Shown piece by piece: positions 13,104 through 21,799 of a stretch of 64,000 bases of DNA; position 1 is the stretch's first letter; every line of letters begins with the position of its first letter. Where the stretch lies: assembly GCA_026260175.1 (NCBI GenBank), contig JAKCWW010001018.1, positions 1 through 64,000 of the forward strand, written 5' to 3'. Both the position numbers and the translations under genes were made by a program. A model generated the notes under the pieces. The model worked only from the letters and a program-made list of their open reading frames with translations. It did not search any database and was not told where the DNA came from. The stretch is from Reticulitermes lucifugus. Taxonomy: Eukaryota > Arthropoda > Insecta > Blattodea > Rhinotermitidae.

Positions 13104-16100
13104 NNNNNNNNNNNNNNNNNNNNNNNNNNNNNNNNNNNNNNNNNNNNNNNNNNNNNNNNNNNNNNNNNNNNNNNNNNNNNNNNNNNNNNNNNNNNNNNNN
13201 NNNNNNNNNNNNATATATATATATATGGAAGGATAATATTAAATATATCTTACAAGTGTACAAGTGCTGTCTGGATCTAGTGGCTTAATCAGGTCCAATG
13301 ATAACAGATTTTTGTGAACACAGTAATAAACCTTGGAGTTCAACAACAACAAAAAAAAAAAGTTAAGGGGGAGTGGACACTTTTCAAAAAGATCCTGTAC
13401 CATGCTCATAATCTTAAGGGAATAAAACTGCAGTACAAGATTTTGATAATATGGAGAAAACTTACTCCAGCTCGAAGAAGACCCCACACATAGTCGATGG
13501 CACAGATGGTACCAGTTCGTCCACAACCTGCTGAACAATGGACCAAAACAGGCAAAGTTTCGGAAGCTTGTGTATCACGAACCAACCTGACCATATCCAA
13601 CAATGGTCGCACTAAACGAGGTACACCATGATCTGGCCATGTTGAATAGTGAAACTGACACACTGTTCGTTCCTCTGAAACTAACAATATTCACAATTCT
13701 TTAATATTATATGTGCATTACTAAAATTACAGTCAACATACCACAATTTATTTTACAATTTATAAGTGTATGTTCCTATGTACATGCACACAGTATTTTT
13801 TAGCGCTAGAGGTCCCATTGCACAGCACAGACATCACTACTGCATACCGAACCAAAAATGCTGCCTGCTCTACAGCCCTCAGTGTGACAATAAAACAAAC
13901 TCTCTGCACTTATGAGTGTGAACACACATCTACTTACCATGAGGTAACTGACTGCTAACATATTTAAGACGCATAGTACGCACAAGGAAGTCTGGACAAA
14001 CAGTGCTAGCTTTCACCAAGCGTATGGCAACCATACCAAACTGCTTCTCTTCACCTTCTCGGTCCACCCAGTAATTTTCACACTTGTGCTACAAAAATAA
14101 GCCATAATCAACGTTTTCTTACTTAAGTATTGTATTTAGTCACACAATGTCCAGAACCCTACTTTCAACCAAGAAATTTCAAAAGAATATTAATTATTGT
14201 ATTTTTACCTCCAACATTTAGCCACAAATTTTTGGTTGAATATATGTAATAAATCACATAATATGTATTTCCCCTTGCTGTCAGCCACCAAATTTACATA
14301 TTATCAGTCTCAACAGACATTATCTCATCTCCCAAAAAAACAAAGCAAAATTTAAACATGATCAACTCACATGGCACAGGGACCCATGCATGTCTGTGGG
14401 CAGGTAACTGACATGGTAGGGAAGAAAGGAAAAAAACAGCAACTACGACAAACTCATTATTATAAGAACTCACAGTCACTGATGTCCATATGCCTTTTGC
14501 TGTTTGCACATGCTATACAGAGTAACAAGTTTATTTCAAGCTTGGTTTCGTCTCAGTGGATATGTGAACTCTCAGAAAACAGATATTGGTCTGCAGAAAG
14601 CCCCACATTAATTCACAGACTGCCATCACATGTTGCTAATGTTACAATGTGGTGTGCTGTGAGTGCGACTATAATTACTGGGCCAATTTTTTTCCTGAGA
14701 CCATCAGCTCACACCAGTATGTTATAATCTGACACCATTTTTTTAAAGCCTGTATGATTACAAGACAACCTATGACTTTTTCAGTAAGACAGTACAACAG
14801 CTCATATGGAAAACAATTTTACGTGTTGTTTACAGAGTTTTCAGTGACAGAATAATAAGCAGGGGACTGTGGCCTTCTCCTTTGCCAGATCTGAACCCAT
14901 GCAATTTTCACTAGTGAGACACATTAAAGGATAAAGTGTGTAGTAATAATCCTTGCACTGAAGACAATCTGAAAGAAAGCATTCAGAATGTAGTGTTTCC
15001 AATTTCATCATTAGAACTTTGACCTATAATGAACAAATGTATGCTAGACATTGTGTGTGTCTGCAAGCCAAAGGAAACAATTTCCAGCATCTTCTTTAAA
15101 TGTGGTGAGTATAAAACCAAATGGTACCCCCCAGTGGATTGAACTAAAACACACAGAGCCCAACCTGTCACAAACTGTAATAGCAGTGATTGCTGCATGA
15201 CCTGCCATCAAGCTAAACAGTCTCAAAGTAGAGGGACGCACAATATTATTAGAAAAAGTCCCTGCACGTTGTAAAAAGAAAATTCCTAAGAATAGAAAAA
15301 GATGTTTATTGAAAAGTTAACACATGCCTGTATTAATATACAAAGGATGAATATGACAACAGACCAAGGCAGACATTGGTACACTAATGGCAGCAGAGAC
15401 AAATCTTTGAAATGTACACAAGGGAAAACCACAGAAGACAGAATAAAAGAAATGAGAAGGCAACACTAAAGATGATATGGACATGTTTTAAGAATGAATG
15501 AAGGATCCCAGAGAAGGTTCTGAATACAAAATCAAAAAGAAAATGTTGGAACGGAAGATTGAGATCAAGATCGAAAAAACATGCGAGGAAAGGTGTCACA
15601 CAAAAGGAAAAACCTTGGAAATAAATTGAGACACTGGGAAAACAGATGCACATGAGCTAACTGACACCAGATGACACATACAAAGTTTAAATGTGTGAAG
15701 GAGGAACAATTGTCAACACCCAGAGCTCAGCAAATGGGTTAAAAGACTTATCTAAACCTCTGAGTGTTCCACAGGCAGGCTTTACCAGTAAAAGAATATC
15801 TCTGTCACATCTTAAAATACCTCAGCACTTAGTTTTATATACACACTCACCTTCCCAGCTTCCTCCTCATTACACGCCATAACAATAACTTGCACCTCAC
15901 ATTCCACCACCATTCGCCAGAAGTCATTAACAGTATGTGGCAATGGACCCTGACATGCAATGTATGCTGGGGATCCACTAGCCCCTTTGATGTAGTTAGC
16001 ATTGATATAGTCACTGCCTGGCACCCCTGCATATTCACTCAGAATGACACGGCTGCTGTCAACTGAAACAAAGATATGTGCGATGAGAAGTACTTCCAAA

Positions 16101-19100
16101 TAGCACTTCTCAGGATGCTAGAATCATTATGGAGATCAAACAACCTCAAATGCCGATATTTTAAATTTCTCATTATCAAGGATACCAGCATGACAGGCAT
16201 GCCAATATCTGAGATGGAACCTATGTTAACATCATTAAACACAAGATTATGAACTGTTGGAAACCGACCACTAAAAATGAGCATTTCCATCAGACTGATT
16301 CGGTGTCAAGTAACAATATTGCTGATGCATAAAATCCATTTTTATGTTTCTGTATAACAACAGTACAAGATATGGGTTTGTTAAAATTCTTTTTGTATGA
16401 AATAACACTGCGAATGCTTAAAACCTACTTTTAATTTTCCATTTAACTACTATAAGTGTTGGGGCATTCAGCAAATACTGGAAAATTTGTTACAGTGACA
16501 GATTACAAAATTGACTATTAACTTTCATATATTTAATCCTGGATTAAATACTACAAAACATGGCAATAAAGCAAAATAATGAGGCTGTGTATGGCAATTC
16601 CAGGTAGTGGATATATATTTTAAGTGTTCACTAAGCTACAAAATTAATAATTTAACATTTTTCTAAGCCTCTACACATATGAAAACACTTAAAGGAAAAA
16701 GACATAAAAAATTCTTCTCATAAGTCCTTCAAGGACAACTTAGTTTGTCATGTACAGTTCTAGGAGTAACCACTCCTAGATTCACAAAGTAGAAAATTAG
16801 CTCATACATTTTTACAGTGCACAATAACTAGATCATCAATTTTCCATTTATATTATAATTGGAGGTGGCTCCCAGAATTGAAGAAAATTTGTAGACCCCT
16901 GCCATAAAATAAATGTTAATTTGAAATCTTAAAATTTCACCACTGATGTTCTCTTAGTAAAAACTACTTGAGAAATCCACATGTGTCAACAGGTCTGTGC
17001 ATATAAATTGAAATATTCTTTCCTTAAAGACTATTTCAATAATACAAAACACTTACAAGGTAGGATGTCCTTATAACGATTCTTCTTGCGGTTTACTTCC
17101 TTCTCACCTTCTGAGCAAGAATATTGTTTGGAAGTCTTCAGAATTTCACTGAAGAACTTCAATTCCTGAATGAAAAAAGTAGTCACTTTACCAAAAAGTG
17201 TGTAAGTACCAATTGCCATACTCGTTTGGCATTCAACAAGCAGTAAAAAAAGTCTACCTTCTCTTACTCTTAGTTCTCTCATTCCCAGTTACATTTCCAT
17301 CAACACCTCCATTACTTCCTCTTTTACTACTAGTATCATCATACTGCGAATCTTCTGCAGCTTATGCAGTATCATCAAATGATTTCTTCATTAGCCATAA
17401 ATGTTTAAAAACTGGCAAATATATTATCTTAATGCATCATAACAGGTACAATAATTTACAACTGTAAAGGTAAAGTTCACCCTATAACATGCCATGAAGG
17501 CACAGAGGGTGGAGTAGAGGTATAGCTCTACTCTTTCTTCAACCTCAAAACTAGATGGGATGGGTGGTCAATGCCACACCCTGGCCACTTTACCCCCCGT
17601 GAAAGACCTGGTACCCATTGTACAGAAGGCTGGGTGGGCCTCTGTACTCATCTGGATGGATACAGAGAATCTCACCCCCACCAAGGTTTTAATGGACCAT
17701 CCAGCCTGTAGTAAGTCACCATACTAACTAAGCTATCCTGGCTGCCAATTTAGAACTGTGGCCCATCTAAATTATTCTTTCAATATTCTGCCAATAAAAC
17801 ACTCTTTGACAACATACATTTTCCTTAATTCTACAAAGTATCAATATAAATCTATCACATTTTAATGTTCAACATACTTTTTGGCCCACACTGAGAGCAG
17901 ATAACATCAATGCAGAGCCTATCTAATGATAAATAATGTCACTTATTTGTAGGCATGTTATCATACTTATATTAAGAACCAGAATATACTACATCATTTA
18001 GGTATTGTTATACTTCATTTAAAGAAACAAACAAGGACATATGTGACACTTGGCAGACATCGTAACTTAACACAGAACTGCAAATTTTAAAATCCAAAGC
18101 CCTAATAGCAGCCATGAAATAATACTGAAACTTTCCTCCCGTCCATAACGTATAAAATCTCATATGCCCTGTAACTTGTAAACACATGCACATCCATGAA
18201 GAGTCTGTGGTCGGTAACATCATTTTAGTCAGTATTTGGATGTAAAAGCACTGTTTTTATTGGGGAGTTCCTTTTGCATGAAAACAGATGAAAAATTCTG
18301 AACAATCAGCATATGTGTAGTTTTACTGACCCTCTGCCTCTAGCTTGTTGGTTGCAATCTGACTCCTACTAAGGAAAGGGGGAATATAAACATGGTGCAC
18401 TGGTTGCACAGTAACACAGTGACTTACCTAAAATTCTTTTAATAAGTATAAAATAAAGCTGGTGCATTGTAGTCAGCAGGCTGTGTGTGGCAACTGAATG
18501 CACAACTTGTAACCTATGATTTGTTGATTTAAATTGAATTCACAATTTCAGTACATTTTAACTTTTTGTTCACTGTGCATTATGGCAATAGATAACAGTC
18601 ATCAACCAACAACTGCACTAATAATTATTACAATATAATAATTACAATTACTGCAGTTGTTGGTTGATGATTGTTATTCAGTACATTTGTTTTTTTTTCA
18701 GTTTCTTCACATTTACAATTATAAAAACGTATGCAAGATTTGAGATTCTAACAGCAGTGTTGATAAAGACTCGGGTCTTCTAGGATATGAAGCCCTATAG
18801 ATTGGTACATAGTTACCAGCATTAGAGAAGAGCCTGCTGCCTCCTTCTTCAGGGTAGTCCAAGAAGAGTCTGAAGATGAAGGCAGCATGCTCCTCTAAAA
18901 CACTGAGAACTATGTATGAATCTACACGGCCTCATACACTAGAAGACTTATAACTTCATCGTATATCTGCCCTTGTTACTCATGATACTATTCATCCATA
19001 TGGTAGGCCAGCTCAATCAGAAAAATCACAGGCTGACCCTCCAAATGACATGGACTTGCCCTCGGAAAAACTTTCTAGTATGATACTAAAACTTTACAAA

Positions 19101-21799
19101 TTCAGCAGCTCTATTCAAAAACTATTACATGCATTTAGGAACATTCATGTTTAAAGTGTAAAGATGGCTAATACCTACAAGGCCCTTACTGCTGGTCACT
19201 TCATGTAGGCAACAATACTGCATGAAAACAGGATGACTCACCATGCCACCAAAATCCAAAACCCAATGTCACATAAGAATTGTTACATGTCTGTAGTTGT
19301 GAAATCTGTCTTCAGTTACAATGTAAACATCATTGCGACATTCTGTGTGTCTGTACAATGCACAAACTCAATGATTATCCTACAAGAATGCCAACAAAAA
19401 TTAAGAAGAAAGTTTCCTGATAGACCTGTTCCAACCATGACAACAATTTACAAATATGTGAAAAGGTTTCAAGCAATGTGTTCAATTCTAGAGAGGGAAA
19501 GAAAACAAACAAGACACATGCTGAGGAAGAACTAGATGATACTGCTACTGGATTGGAGACATCTCCACGAAAATTGTTCAACTTGCACAGCAAACAGGAC
19601 TGTGTGCATCATCAACATAACTTTCCACAAAACTGCTGCATTTACATCTCTGGAAACCAAATACGGTTCACAAACTCTCCAACATGGATCATGAAGGGTG
19701 AATTTTTTTCAGAAATACAGTGCAACAGCCAACAGCATTTCTGAATGTATTCATTGTTTACCACATGCTGAATTTTTAACTTGAAGATCATACCATCACA
19801 GCACATCAATTAACAAATCATATCACAGTAAAACATTTCATCCTCTAACTATACATTCACACTGATGTTACACACATTCTGACATAATTTGTGCTACAAT
19901 TGTAAAAGTAAAAGTAAAGTTCACCCTGTAACTTGCCATGAAGGCACAGAGGGGGAGTATTGGTATAGCTCTGCTCTTTCTTTAACCCCAGCACTAGATG
20001 CAGGTAAGTGGTTAACACAACACCCCAGGCGTTTTAACCCCAGTAACCACTGTATAGGAGATTGGGGAGGCCCCAGTACCCAGTTGGACAGGTGTGAAAA
20101 ATCTTGCCCCCACCAGGATTCGATCCCCGGACCTTCCAGTCCATAGCCAGTCTCACTATCCCAGTCAATGTGCTACAACTGTATGATTTTCAATTACATA
20201 CTATGTATTGCTCACAGAGCATTTTTGGTGACAATAATAAGCAGGAGATTGTGGCTTCCTTCTTCACCAGATATGAACCTGTGCGATTTTTACTTGGCCG
20301 GGGGGGGGGGATGTTAAAGGATAGAGTGTATAGTAATAATCCTCACAATGAAGATGATCTGAAAGGAAACATTTTGATTGGCTATGAATGTGTTTGTTAC
20401 AAGTCATAAATGTATGCAAGCCAAAAGAAGCCATTTCTAGCACCTCCTTCAAATAAGGTCAGTAAAAACCTAATATTAACAGCAATACTTGATCTAAAAG
20501 GCCTAAACCCCAAACGACGGCAAATTAAATGGTGGCCAATACTGCATTGCCTACTGTCATGTGAGACAGTCTGTAGTGTAACATATGGTATGAGCCAGAT
20601 AAATCAAGGGCCCTGTATTTGGAACTCACTGTGGTAGACCATGCAGTACCAATCATGTCTCTTATGAAGTCGGTGGACTGCAGCCACACTTAAGTTTAGA
20701 AAAGGCAGGTGGTCAGTAAACTATTGCTAAATCTGAGACACAAAAATGTTAATAACTTACTCAAACAAATCCTGTTGCATTTATACATAGTATTAATTAG
20801 CAAATCACCACCAAACATAAATATACATTTATTATATAACAATAAGCTATATGTACAAGTTTCGGCCCTAACGGACCACCATTAAGCTACTACAAAAATT
20901 TAAGAAAAGAAAAGTATAAAACCATATACTTCTTGTAACAGTTCACATTTTTACTACTTATCTATTGTGTATGAATGCACTATTCATAGCTTACTCATTG
21001 AAGTTGTGTCTTTAAGACTTACTTATTCCAAGTCTTTTAAATATCAAAATATGTTAAAACTATAAATAAATATAAACAAATCGATCTGAATGAACAGTAA
21101 CACGCTGATTAAATCAGTTAAGTAAATACAAATAATAAGTTTATTAAATACGTAATAATTATTCAACAATTCAACCAACAAATTCACTTTATTTCTTAAG
21201 TATGACCATTAACCTTACATATGTTTCAGCTGCAATAGAGCCATCATCAGGGATTGAAGTTCACGTTCACTTCAACATTCACTAATCCATTTGGTGTCAC
21301 CACTTATATACATCACAATGTATGTTACGTTTCTGTGAACAGTTAACAACACTCACTTTTTTCGTTTATACAACCTTATCTGTTAAATGTGAGTGTTATT
21401 AACTGTTAACAGAAACATAACATACGTTGTGATGTATAAGTGGTGATACCAAATGCATTAGTGAATGTTTCAGTAACCGCGAACTTGAACCACTGATGAT
21501 GGCTCTATTGCAGCCGAAACATATGTAGGGTTAATGGATATACTTAAGAAATAAAGTGCATTTGTTGGTTTAATTGTTGAATGTTATCAACATGAACGGT
21601 AACACAACGTAAAACATTTACGTAACAATTATTTCATACAAAAAAGTATTACGATATTCTGCGACTTTCTGTAAAATATTAGCACCTGAAATTCCTTCTC
21701 ATATCTATCTTCTACATTCTGGATTTCCAAACTCTCAATATGGTTTATAAAATTCTGTAAAATTGTCCTCAGAGGAGTTCTATCCTGCTCTTCTTTCAT
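3547..21799 (-). CDS. PTP-PEST-type protein tyrosine phosphatase (PTPN12/18/22-like), whole gene span
   Basis: Non-receptor tyrosine phosphatase that should remove phosphate from phosphotyrosine in cytoplasmic signalling proteins. Joining eight exons by GT-AG sites and matching phases gives about 1,130 residues in frame. The catalytic domain fills roughly residues 30-315: phosphotyrosine loop KNRY (66-69), [13 protein letters not shown] loop with Asp210, signature [10 protein letters not shown] with Cys242 and Arg248, and QTKEQY. The order and spacing match vertebrate PTP-PEST (PTPN12), whose catalytic Cys is near 231. After it comes a tail of about 780 residues rich in Ser, Gln and Lys, longer than in vertebrate PTPN12 (about 780 residues in total). 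The 3' end is unsure: the exon at 5126-5353 has a donor, and a candidate further exon lies at 3547-3637. Introns hold SINEs, LINE and mariner fragments and foldback repeats. Family assignment is firm; exact orthology within PTPN12/18/22 is inferred. Confidence 0.9.
3700..5125. other. No gene recognised; probable intron or 3' UTR of the phosphatase gene
   Basis: AT-rich, no open frame of note, no clear repeat. If the exon at 3547-3637 is real this is its intron; otherwise it is 3' UTR or flank. Confidence 0.4.
5126..5353 (-). CDS. PTP-PEST-like phosphatase, coding exon 8 (near C-terminus)
   Basis: Acceptor TTTGTATCAG joins in phase with exon 7, completing a split Gly codon. The reading is [15 protein letters not shown], then [16 protein letters not shown] and [12 protein letters not shown], 75 codons plus one base before CCAG|GTAGTT. 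The Pro-x-x-x-x-Trp element near the end recalls the PxxWT tail motif of PTP-PEST enzymes, but the match is loose. An alternative internal donor, AGG|GTGGGT (near 5194), would end in phase 0 and fit the candidate next exon at 3547-3637. Confidence 0.7.
6180..6780 (+). repeat. Interspersed repeat block with TGTC microsatellite and an internal direct repeat
   Basis: Holds (TGTC)n at 6231-6249 followed by GGATGGATTTTCATAAAATT, which resembles the edge of the tandem array at 261 (GGTGGATTTTCATGAAATTC). A ~33-base direct repeat (TACTTTAGGTGAAGACCTAT at 6364; CACTTTAGATGAAGACCTAC at 6746) suggests two diverged units of about 380 bases. Family not identified. Confidence 0.45.
7045..7430 (+). mobile_element. 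Mariner-like (DUF4817-type) transposase remnant, C-terminal part
   Basis: Read across shifting frames it gives [30 protein letters not shown] and [11 protein letters not shown], which match the catalytic region FMQDGAPPHFALPVRAWL...RWIGRRGP of a transposase family common in insects. In-frame stops and frameshifts make it dead. Lies in a phosphatase intron. Confidence 0.75.
7687..7974 (-). mobile_element. (TTTAC)-tailed tRNA-SINE, full copy with target-site duplication
   Basis: Flanked by CCATAAGAATATTA (7673-7686) and CCATAAAAATATTA (7975-7988), one mismatch. On the minus strand the tRNA-like head has a B-box-like GGGTTTGATTCCC, and the tail is CCTTTACCTTTT. Inside a phosphatase intron in the sense of the gene. 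Confidence 0.7.
8468..10579 (-). CDS. PTP-PEST-like phosphatase, coding exon 7 (long non-catalytic tail)
   Basis: A single 2,112-base exon joined in phase by acceptor TTTTTTCCTCAG and donor GTATGT. It encodes about 704 residues of low-complexity, Ser/Gln/Lys-rich tail beginning [20 protein letters not shown]. The IPPLPQKR stretch is a plausible proline-rich SH3-binding site, as in the PTP-PEST tail, and [14 protein letters not shown] follows. No folded domain is apparent. Tails of this family act as docking platforms for adaptor proteins; that role is inferred here. Confidence 0.88.
10810..10935 (-). mobile_element. Probable tRNA-derived SINE fragment, second family
   Basis: The minus strand reads TGTGGTCAAGTGGTTATCAC (A-box-like) and then GGATTAAAATCTTGGC (B-box-like, compare GGTTCAAATCC). 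Spacing is tRNA-like, but the sequence lacks a foldable acceptor stem, so it is a retroposon head rather than a tRNA gene. Confidence 0.4.
10950..11122 (-). mobile_element. Palindromic element, family 2 (complete, target-site duplication)
   Basis: Bounded by exact GTTTCAAATA at 10940-10949 and 11123-11132. The inverted arms start GAGGATTCTGTTCTTCTGGG (minus) and GAGGATTCCATTCTTTTCGA (plus). The one-sided tail CACTGCTGCAAAAACCTCAA (minus) corresponds to the family tail CACTGCTGTGAGAACCTCA. No open frame. Confidence 0.65.
11623..11878 (-). CDS. PTP-PEST-like phosphatase, coding exon 6 (Q-loop)
   Basis: Starts after TTTCATTCTAG with [19 protein letters not shown], then [19 protein letters not shown], the Q-loop and last catalytic helix (QTKEQYELVHRAI in vertebrates). 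The stretch after residue 310 is no longer catalytic. The donor is AAG|GTTAGC, phase 1. Confidence 0.9.
11879..13465 (-). other. Phosphatase intron 5
   Basis: GT-AG intron of 1.6 kb containing a (TA)n microsatellite split by an assembly gap. No other recognised content. Confidence 0.8.
13064..13226. repeat. (TA)n microsatellite with assembly gap
   Basis: Uninterrupted TA repeats at 13064-13103 and 13213-13226 flank Ns at 13104-13212. The true repeat length is unknown. Confidence 0.95.
13466..13674 (-). CDS. PTP-PEST-like phosphatase, coding exon 5 (active site)
   Basis: Acceptor TTAGTTTCAG, donor GTAAGT, phase 0 at its end. Encodes [14 protein letters not shown] (WPD loop, general acid Asp210) and [20 protein letters not shown], the C-x5-R phosphatase signature with nucleophile Cys242 and Arg248. 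All catalytic residues I can check are intact, so an active enzyme is expected. Confidence 0.95.
13938..14088 (-). CDS. PTP-PEST-like phosphatase, coding exon 4
   Basis: Begins after TTATTTTTGTAG with [18 protein letters not shown], the equivalent of KKCERYWPLYGE in vertebrate PTPN12. It continues with [15 protein letters not shown] and ends CAT G|GTAAGT (phase 1). This is the core beta-sheet region between the QGPL and WPD motifs. Confidence 0.92.
14510..15115 (+). mobile_element. Mariner-like (DUF4817-type) transposase remnant
   Basis: [40 protein letters not shown], then [18 protein letters not shown] and [18 protein letters not shown] follow the order of the transposase motifs GYVNSQNTRYWSAENPH, WCAVSARRIIGPIFFE and RGLWPPRSPDLNPCDFYLWG. 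Stops and frameshifts show decay. Confidence 0.75.
15462..15655 (+). mobile_element. LINE 3'-end fragment
   Basis: Translates with stops as [18 protein letters not shown]...[19 protein letters not shown], resembling the C-terminal 'RIPKKVLNGK...GRPRTRW' region of insect non-LTR reverse-transcriptase proteins. Short and decayed. Confidence 0.5.
15851..16062 (-). CDS. PTP-PEST-like phosphatase, coding exon 3
   Basis: Acceptor TTTGTTTCAG, donor GTGAGT, phase 0 at its end. Encodes [10 protein letters not shown], then [37 protein letters not shown] and [13 protein letters not shown]. These are the classical PTP motifs [12 protein letters not shown] and FWRM, in the form seen in PTP-PEST proteins (VIVMAC). 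Confidence 0.93.
16063..17056 (-). other. Phosphatase intron 2
   Basis: GT-AG intron of 1 kb, AT-rich; no repeat or open frame recognised. Confidence 0.75.
17057..17165 (-). CDS. PTP-PEST-like phosphatase, coding exon 2
   Basis: Acceptor TTTTTTCATTCAG and donor GTAAGT bound 36 codons plus one base. It encodes [19 protein letters not shown], which lines up with vertebrate [17 protein letters not shown], including the phosphotyrosine-recognition KNRY. The split Phe codon (T|TT) is completed by exon 3. Confidence 0.9.
17466..17746 (-). mobile_element. (TTTAC)-tailed tRNA-SINE, full copy with target-site duplication
   Basis: Flanked by AATTTACAACTGT (17453-17465) and AATTTAGAACTGT (17747-17759). 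On the minus strand the head reads GGCAGCCAGGATAGCTTAGT with A-box-like TAGCTTAGTTAGTATGGTG; the tail is CTTTACCTTTAC. Confidence 0.75.
18592..18690. repeat. Short palindrome, probably family 1 core-less copy
   Basis: TCATCAACCAACAACTGC on the left is the inverse of GCAGTTGTTGGTTGATGA on the right. The arm equals the family-1 tail GTGCATTTGTTGGTT with changes. The middle is only A/T-rich; no ribozyme core is left. Confidence 0.5.
18737..18965 (-). mobile_element. Palindromic element, family 2
   Basis: On the minus strand the tail CAACACTGCTGTTAGAATCT follows arms of the 'GACTCGGGTCTTCTAGGAT' type. An intact CTGAAGA with a following hairpin-like stretch and CTAAAACACT lies on the plus strand near 18871, the position of a ribozyme-like core. 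Ends not fixed by a duplication. Confidence 0.5.
19235..20460 (+). mobile_element. Mariner-like (DUF4817-type) element broken by a SINE
   Basis: The N-terminal helix-turn-helix part reads [30 protein letters not shown], and in another frame a '[13 protein letters not shown]' region. The C-terminal catalytic part reads [20 protein letters not shown] and [18 protein letters not shown] (20235-20400). The middle catalytic part is missing and a SINE sits at 19905-20169. Frames shift several times; inactive. Confidence 0.7.
19905..20169 (-). mobile_element. (TTTAC)-tailed tRNA-SINE nested in the mariner remnant
   Basis: Flanked by GTGCTACAATTGTA (19891-19904) and GTGCTACAACTGTA (20170-20183). The minus-strand head carries a good B box, GGGGATCGAATCCTGG; the tail is ACTTTACTTTTACTTTT. 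Younger than its host element. Confidence 0.8.
20775..20905 (-). mobile_element. Family 1 single-arm copy with ribozyme-like remnant
   Basis: The minus strand reads GGTCCGTTAGGGCCGAAAC (stem II hairpin GGTCC/GGGCC followed by GAAAC), then AATAAATGTATATTTATGTT and TGGTGGTGATTTG, aligning with the family tail AATAAAGTGCATTTGTTGGT. The CTGATGA box is replaced by CTTAATG. Not palindromic. Confidence 0.5.
21205..21262 (-). ncRNA. Hammerhead-ribozyme-like core (minus-strand arm)
   Basis: The minus strand reads CTGATGATGGCTCTATTGCA, then GCTGAAACATATGTAAGGTT. All conserved core bases are present; stem II is GGCT/AGCT with one weak pair. Stem I pairs are poorer than in the opposite arm. Confidence 0.5.
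21493..21527 (+). ncRNA. Hammerhead-ribozyme-like core (plus-strand arm)
   Basis: CTGATGA, stem II with GGCT/AGCC, GAAA, a 3-bp stem III closed by TA, and cleavage triplet GTA before GGGTTAATGG. Stem I can form between TTGAACC (21485-21491) and GGTTAA (21529-21534) with an A-G mismatch next to the core. Matches the type-I layout with tiny stem III known from Penelope-like elements. Activity is not shown. Confidence 0.55.
21686..21799 (-). CDS. PTP-PEST-like phosphatase, coding exon 1 (start codon)
   Basis: Begins at an ATG with the reading [20 protein letters not shown] and runs 38 codons to CAG|GTGCTA, a weak but usable donor in phase 0. The short acidic helical N-terminus matches the start of PTPN12 (a 'RKFIQRVQ'-like helix before the catalytic domain), and it joins in phase to the next exon ([10 protein letters not shown]). 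No shorter upstream reading was needed. The promoter and any 5' UTR exons upstream (22 kb) were not identified. Confidence 0.75.

Larger units (their letters stand above)
14089..15850 (-). other. Phosphatase intron 3
   Basis: GT-AG intron. Most of it is derived from a mariner-like transposase (14510-15115) and a LINE fragment (15462-15655), both in the opposite orientation to the gene. Confidence 0.8.
21164..21618 (+). mobile_element. Palindromic element, family 1, with two opposed hammerhead-like cores (complete)
   Basis: 455 bases between TACGTAATAATTATT (21149-21163) and TACGTAACAATTATT (21619-21633). Arms of about 200 bases are inverted copies. Each arm has a hammerhead-type core: on the plus strand CTGATGA (21493-21499), stem-loop GGCT...AGCC, GAAA (21516-21519), mini-hairpin ACA-TA-TGT and a UH site at 21526-21527. 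The minus-strand core has CTGATGA at 21250-21244. Beyond each core comes AATAAAGTGCATTTGTTGGT (plus) or its near copy. A one-sided end ATCAACATGAACGGTAACAC completes it. No open frame. Confidence 0.75.
17166..21685 (-). other. Phosphatase intron 1 (4.5 kb, repeat-rich)
   Basis: Separates the short first coding exon from the catalytic exons. Contains two complete SINEs, a mariner-like transposon broken by one of them, a family-2 palindrome (18737-18965), and family-1 copies at 18592-18690, 20775-20905 and 21164-21618. Confidence 0.75.

Noticed and set aside
19905-20169. Possible tRNA genes in SINE heads (also 7.9, 17.7, 33.25, 56.4 kb)
   Set aside because: A/B-box-like boxes exist, but there is no foldable acceptor stem or cloverleaf, and the elements have retroposon tails and duplications.
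20300-20310. G-runs of 9-11 bases (also 26690, 27690) and C-run at 48602
   Set aside because: Homopolymer length is unreliable in this assembly (one has an adjacent N); not enough for a G-quadruplex claim.
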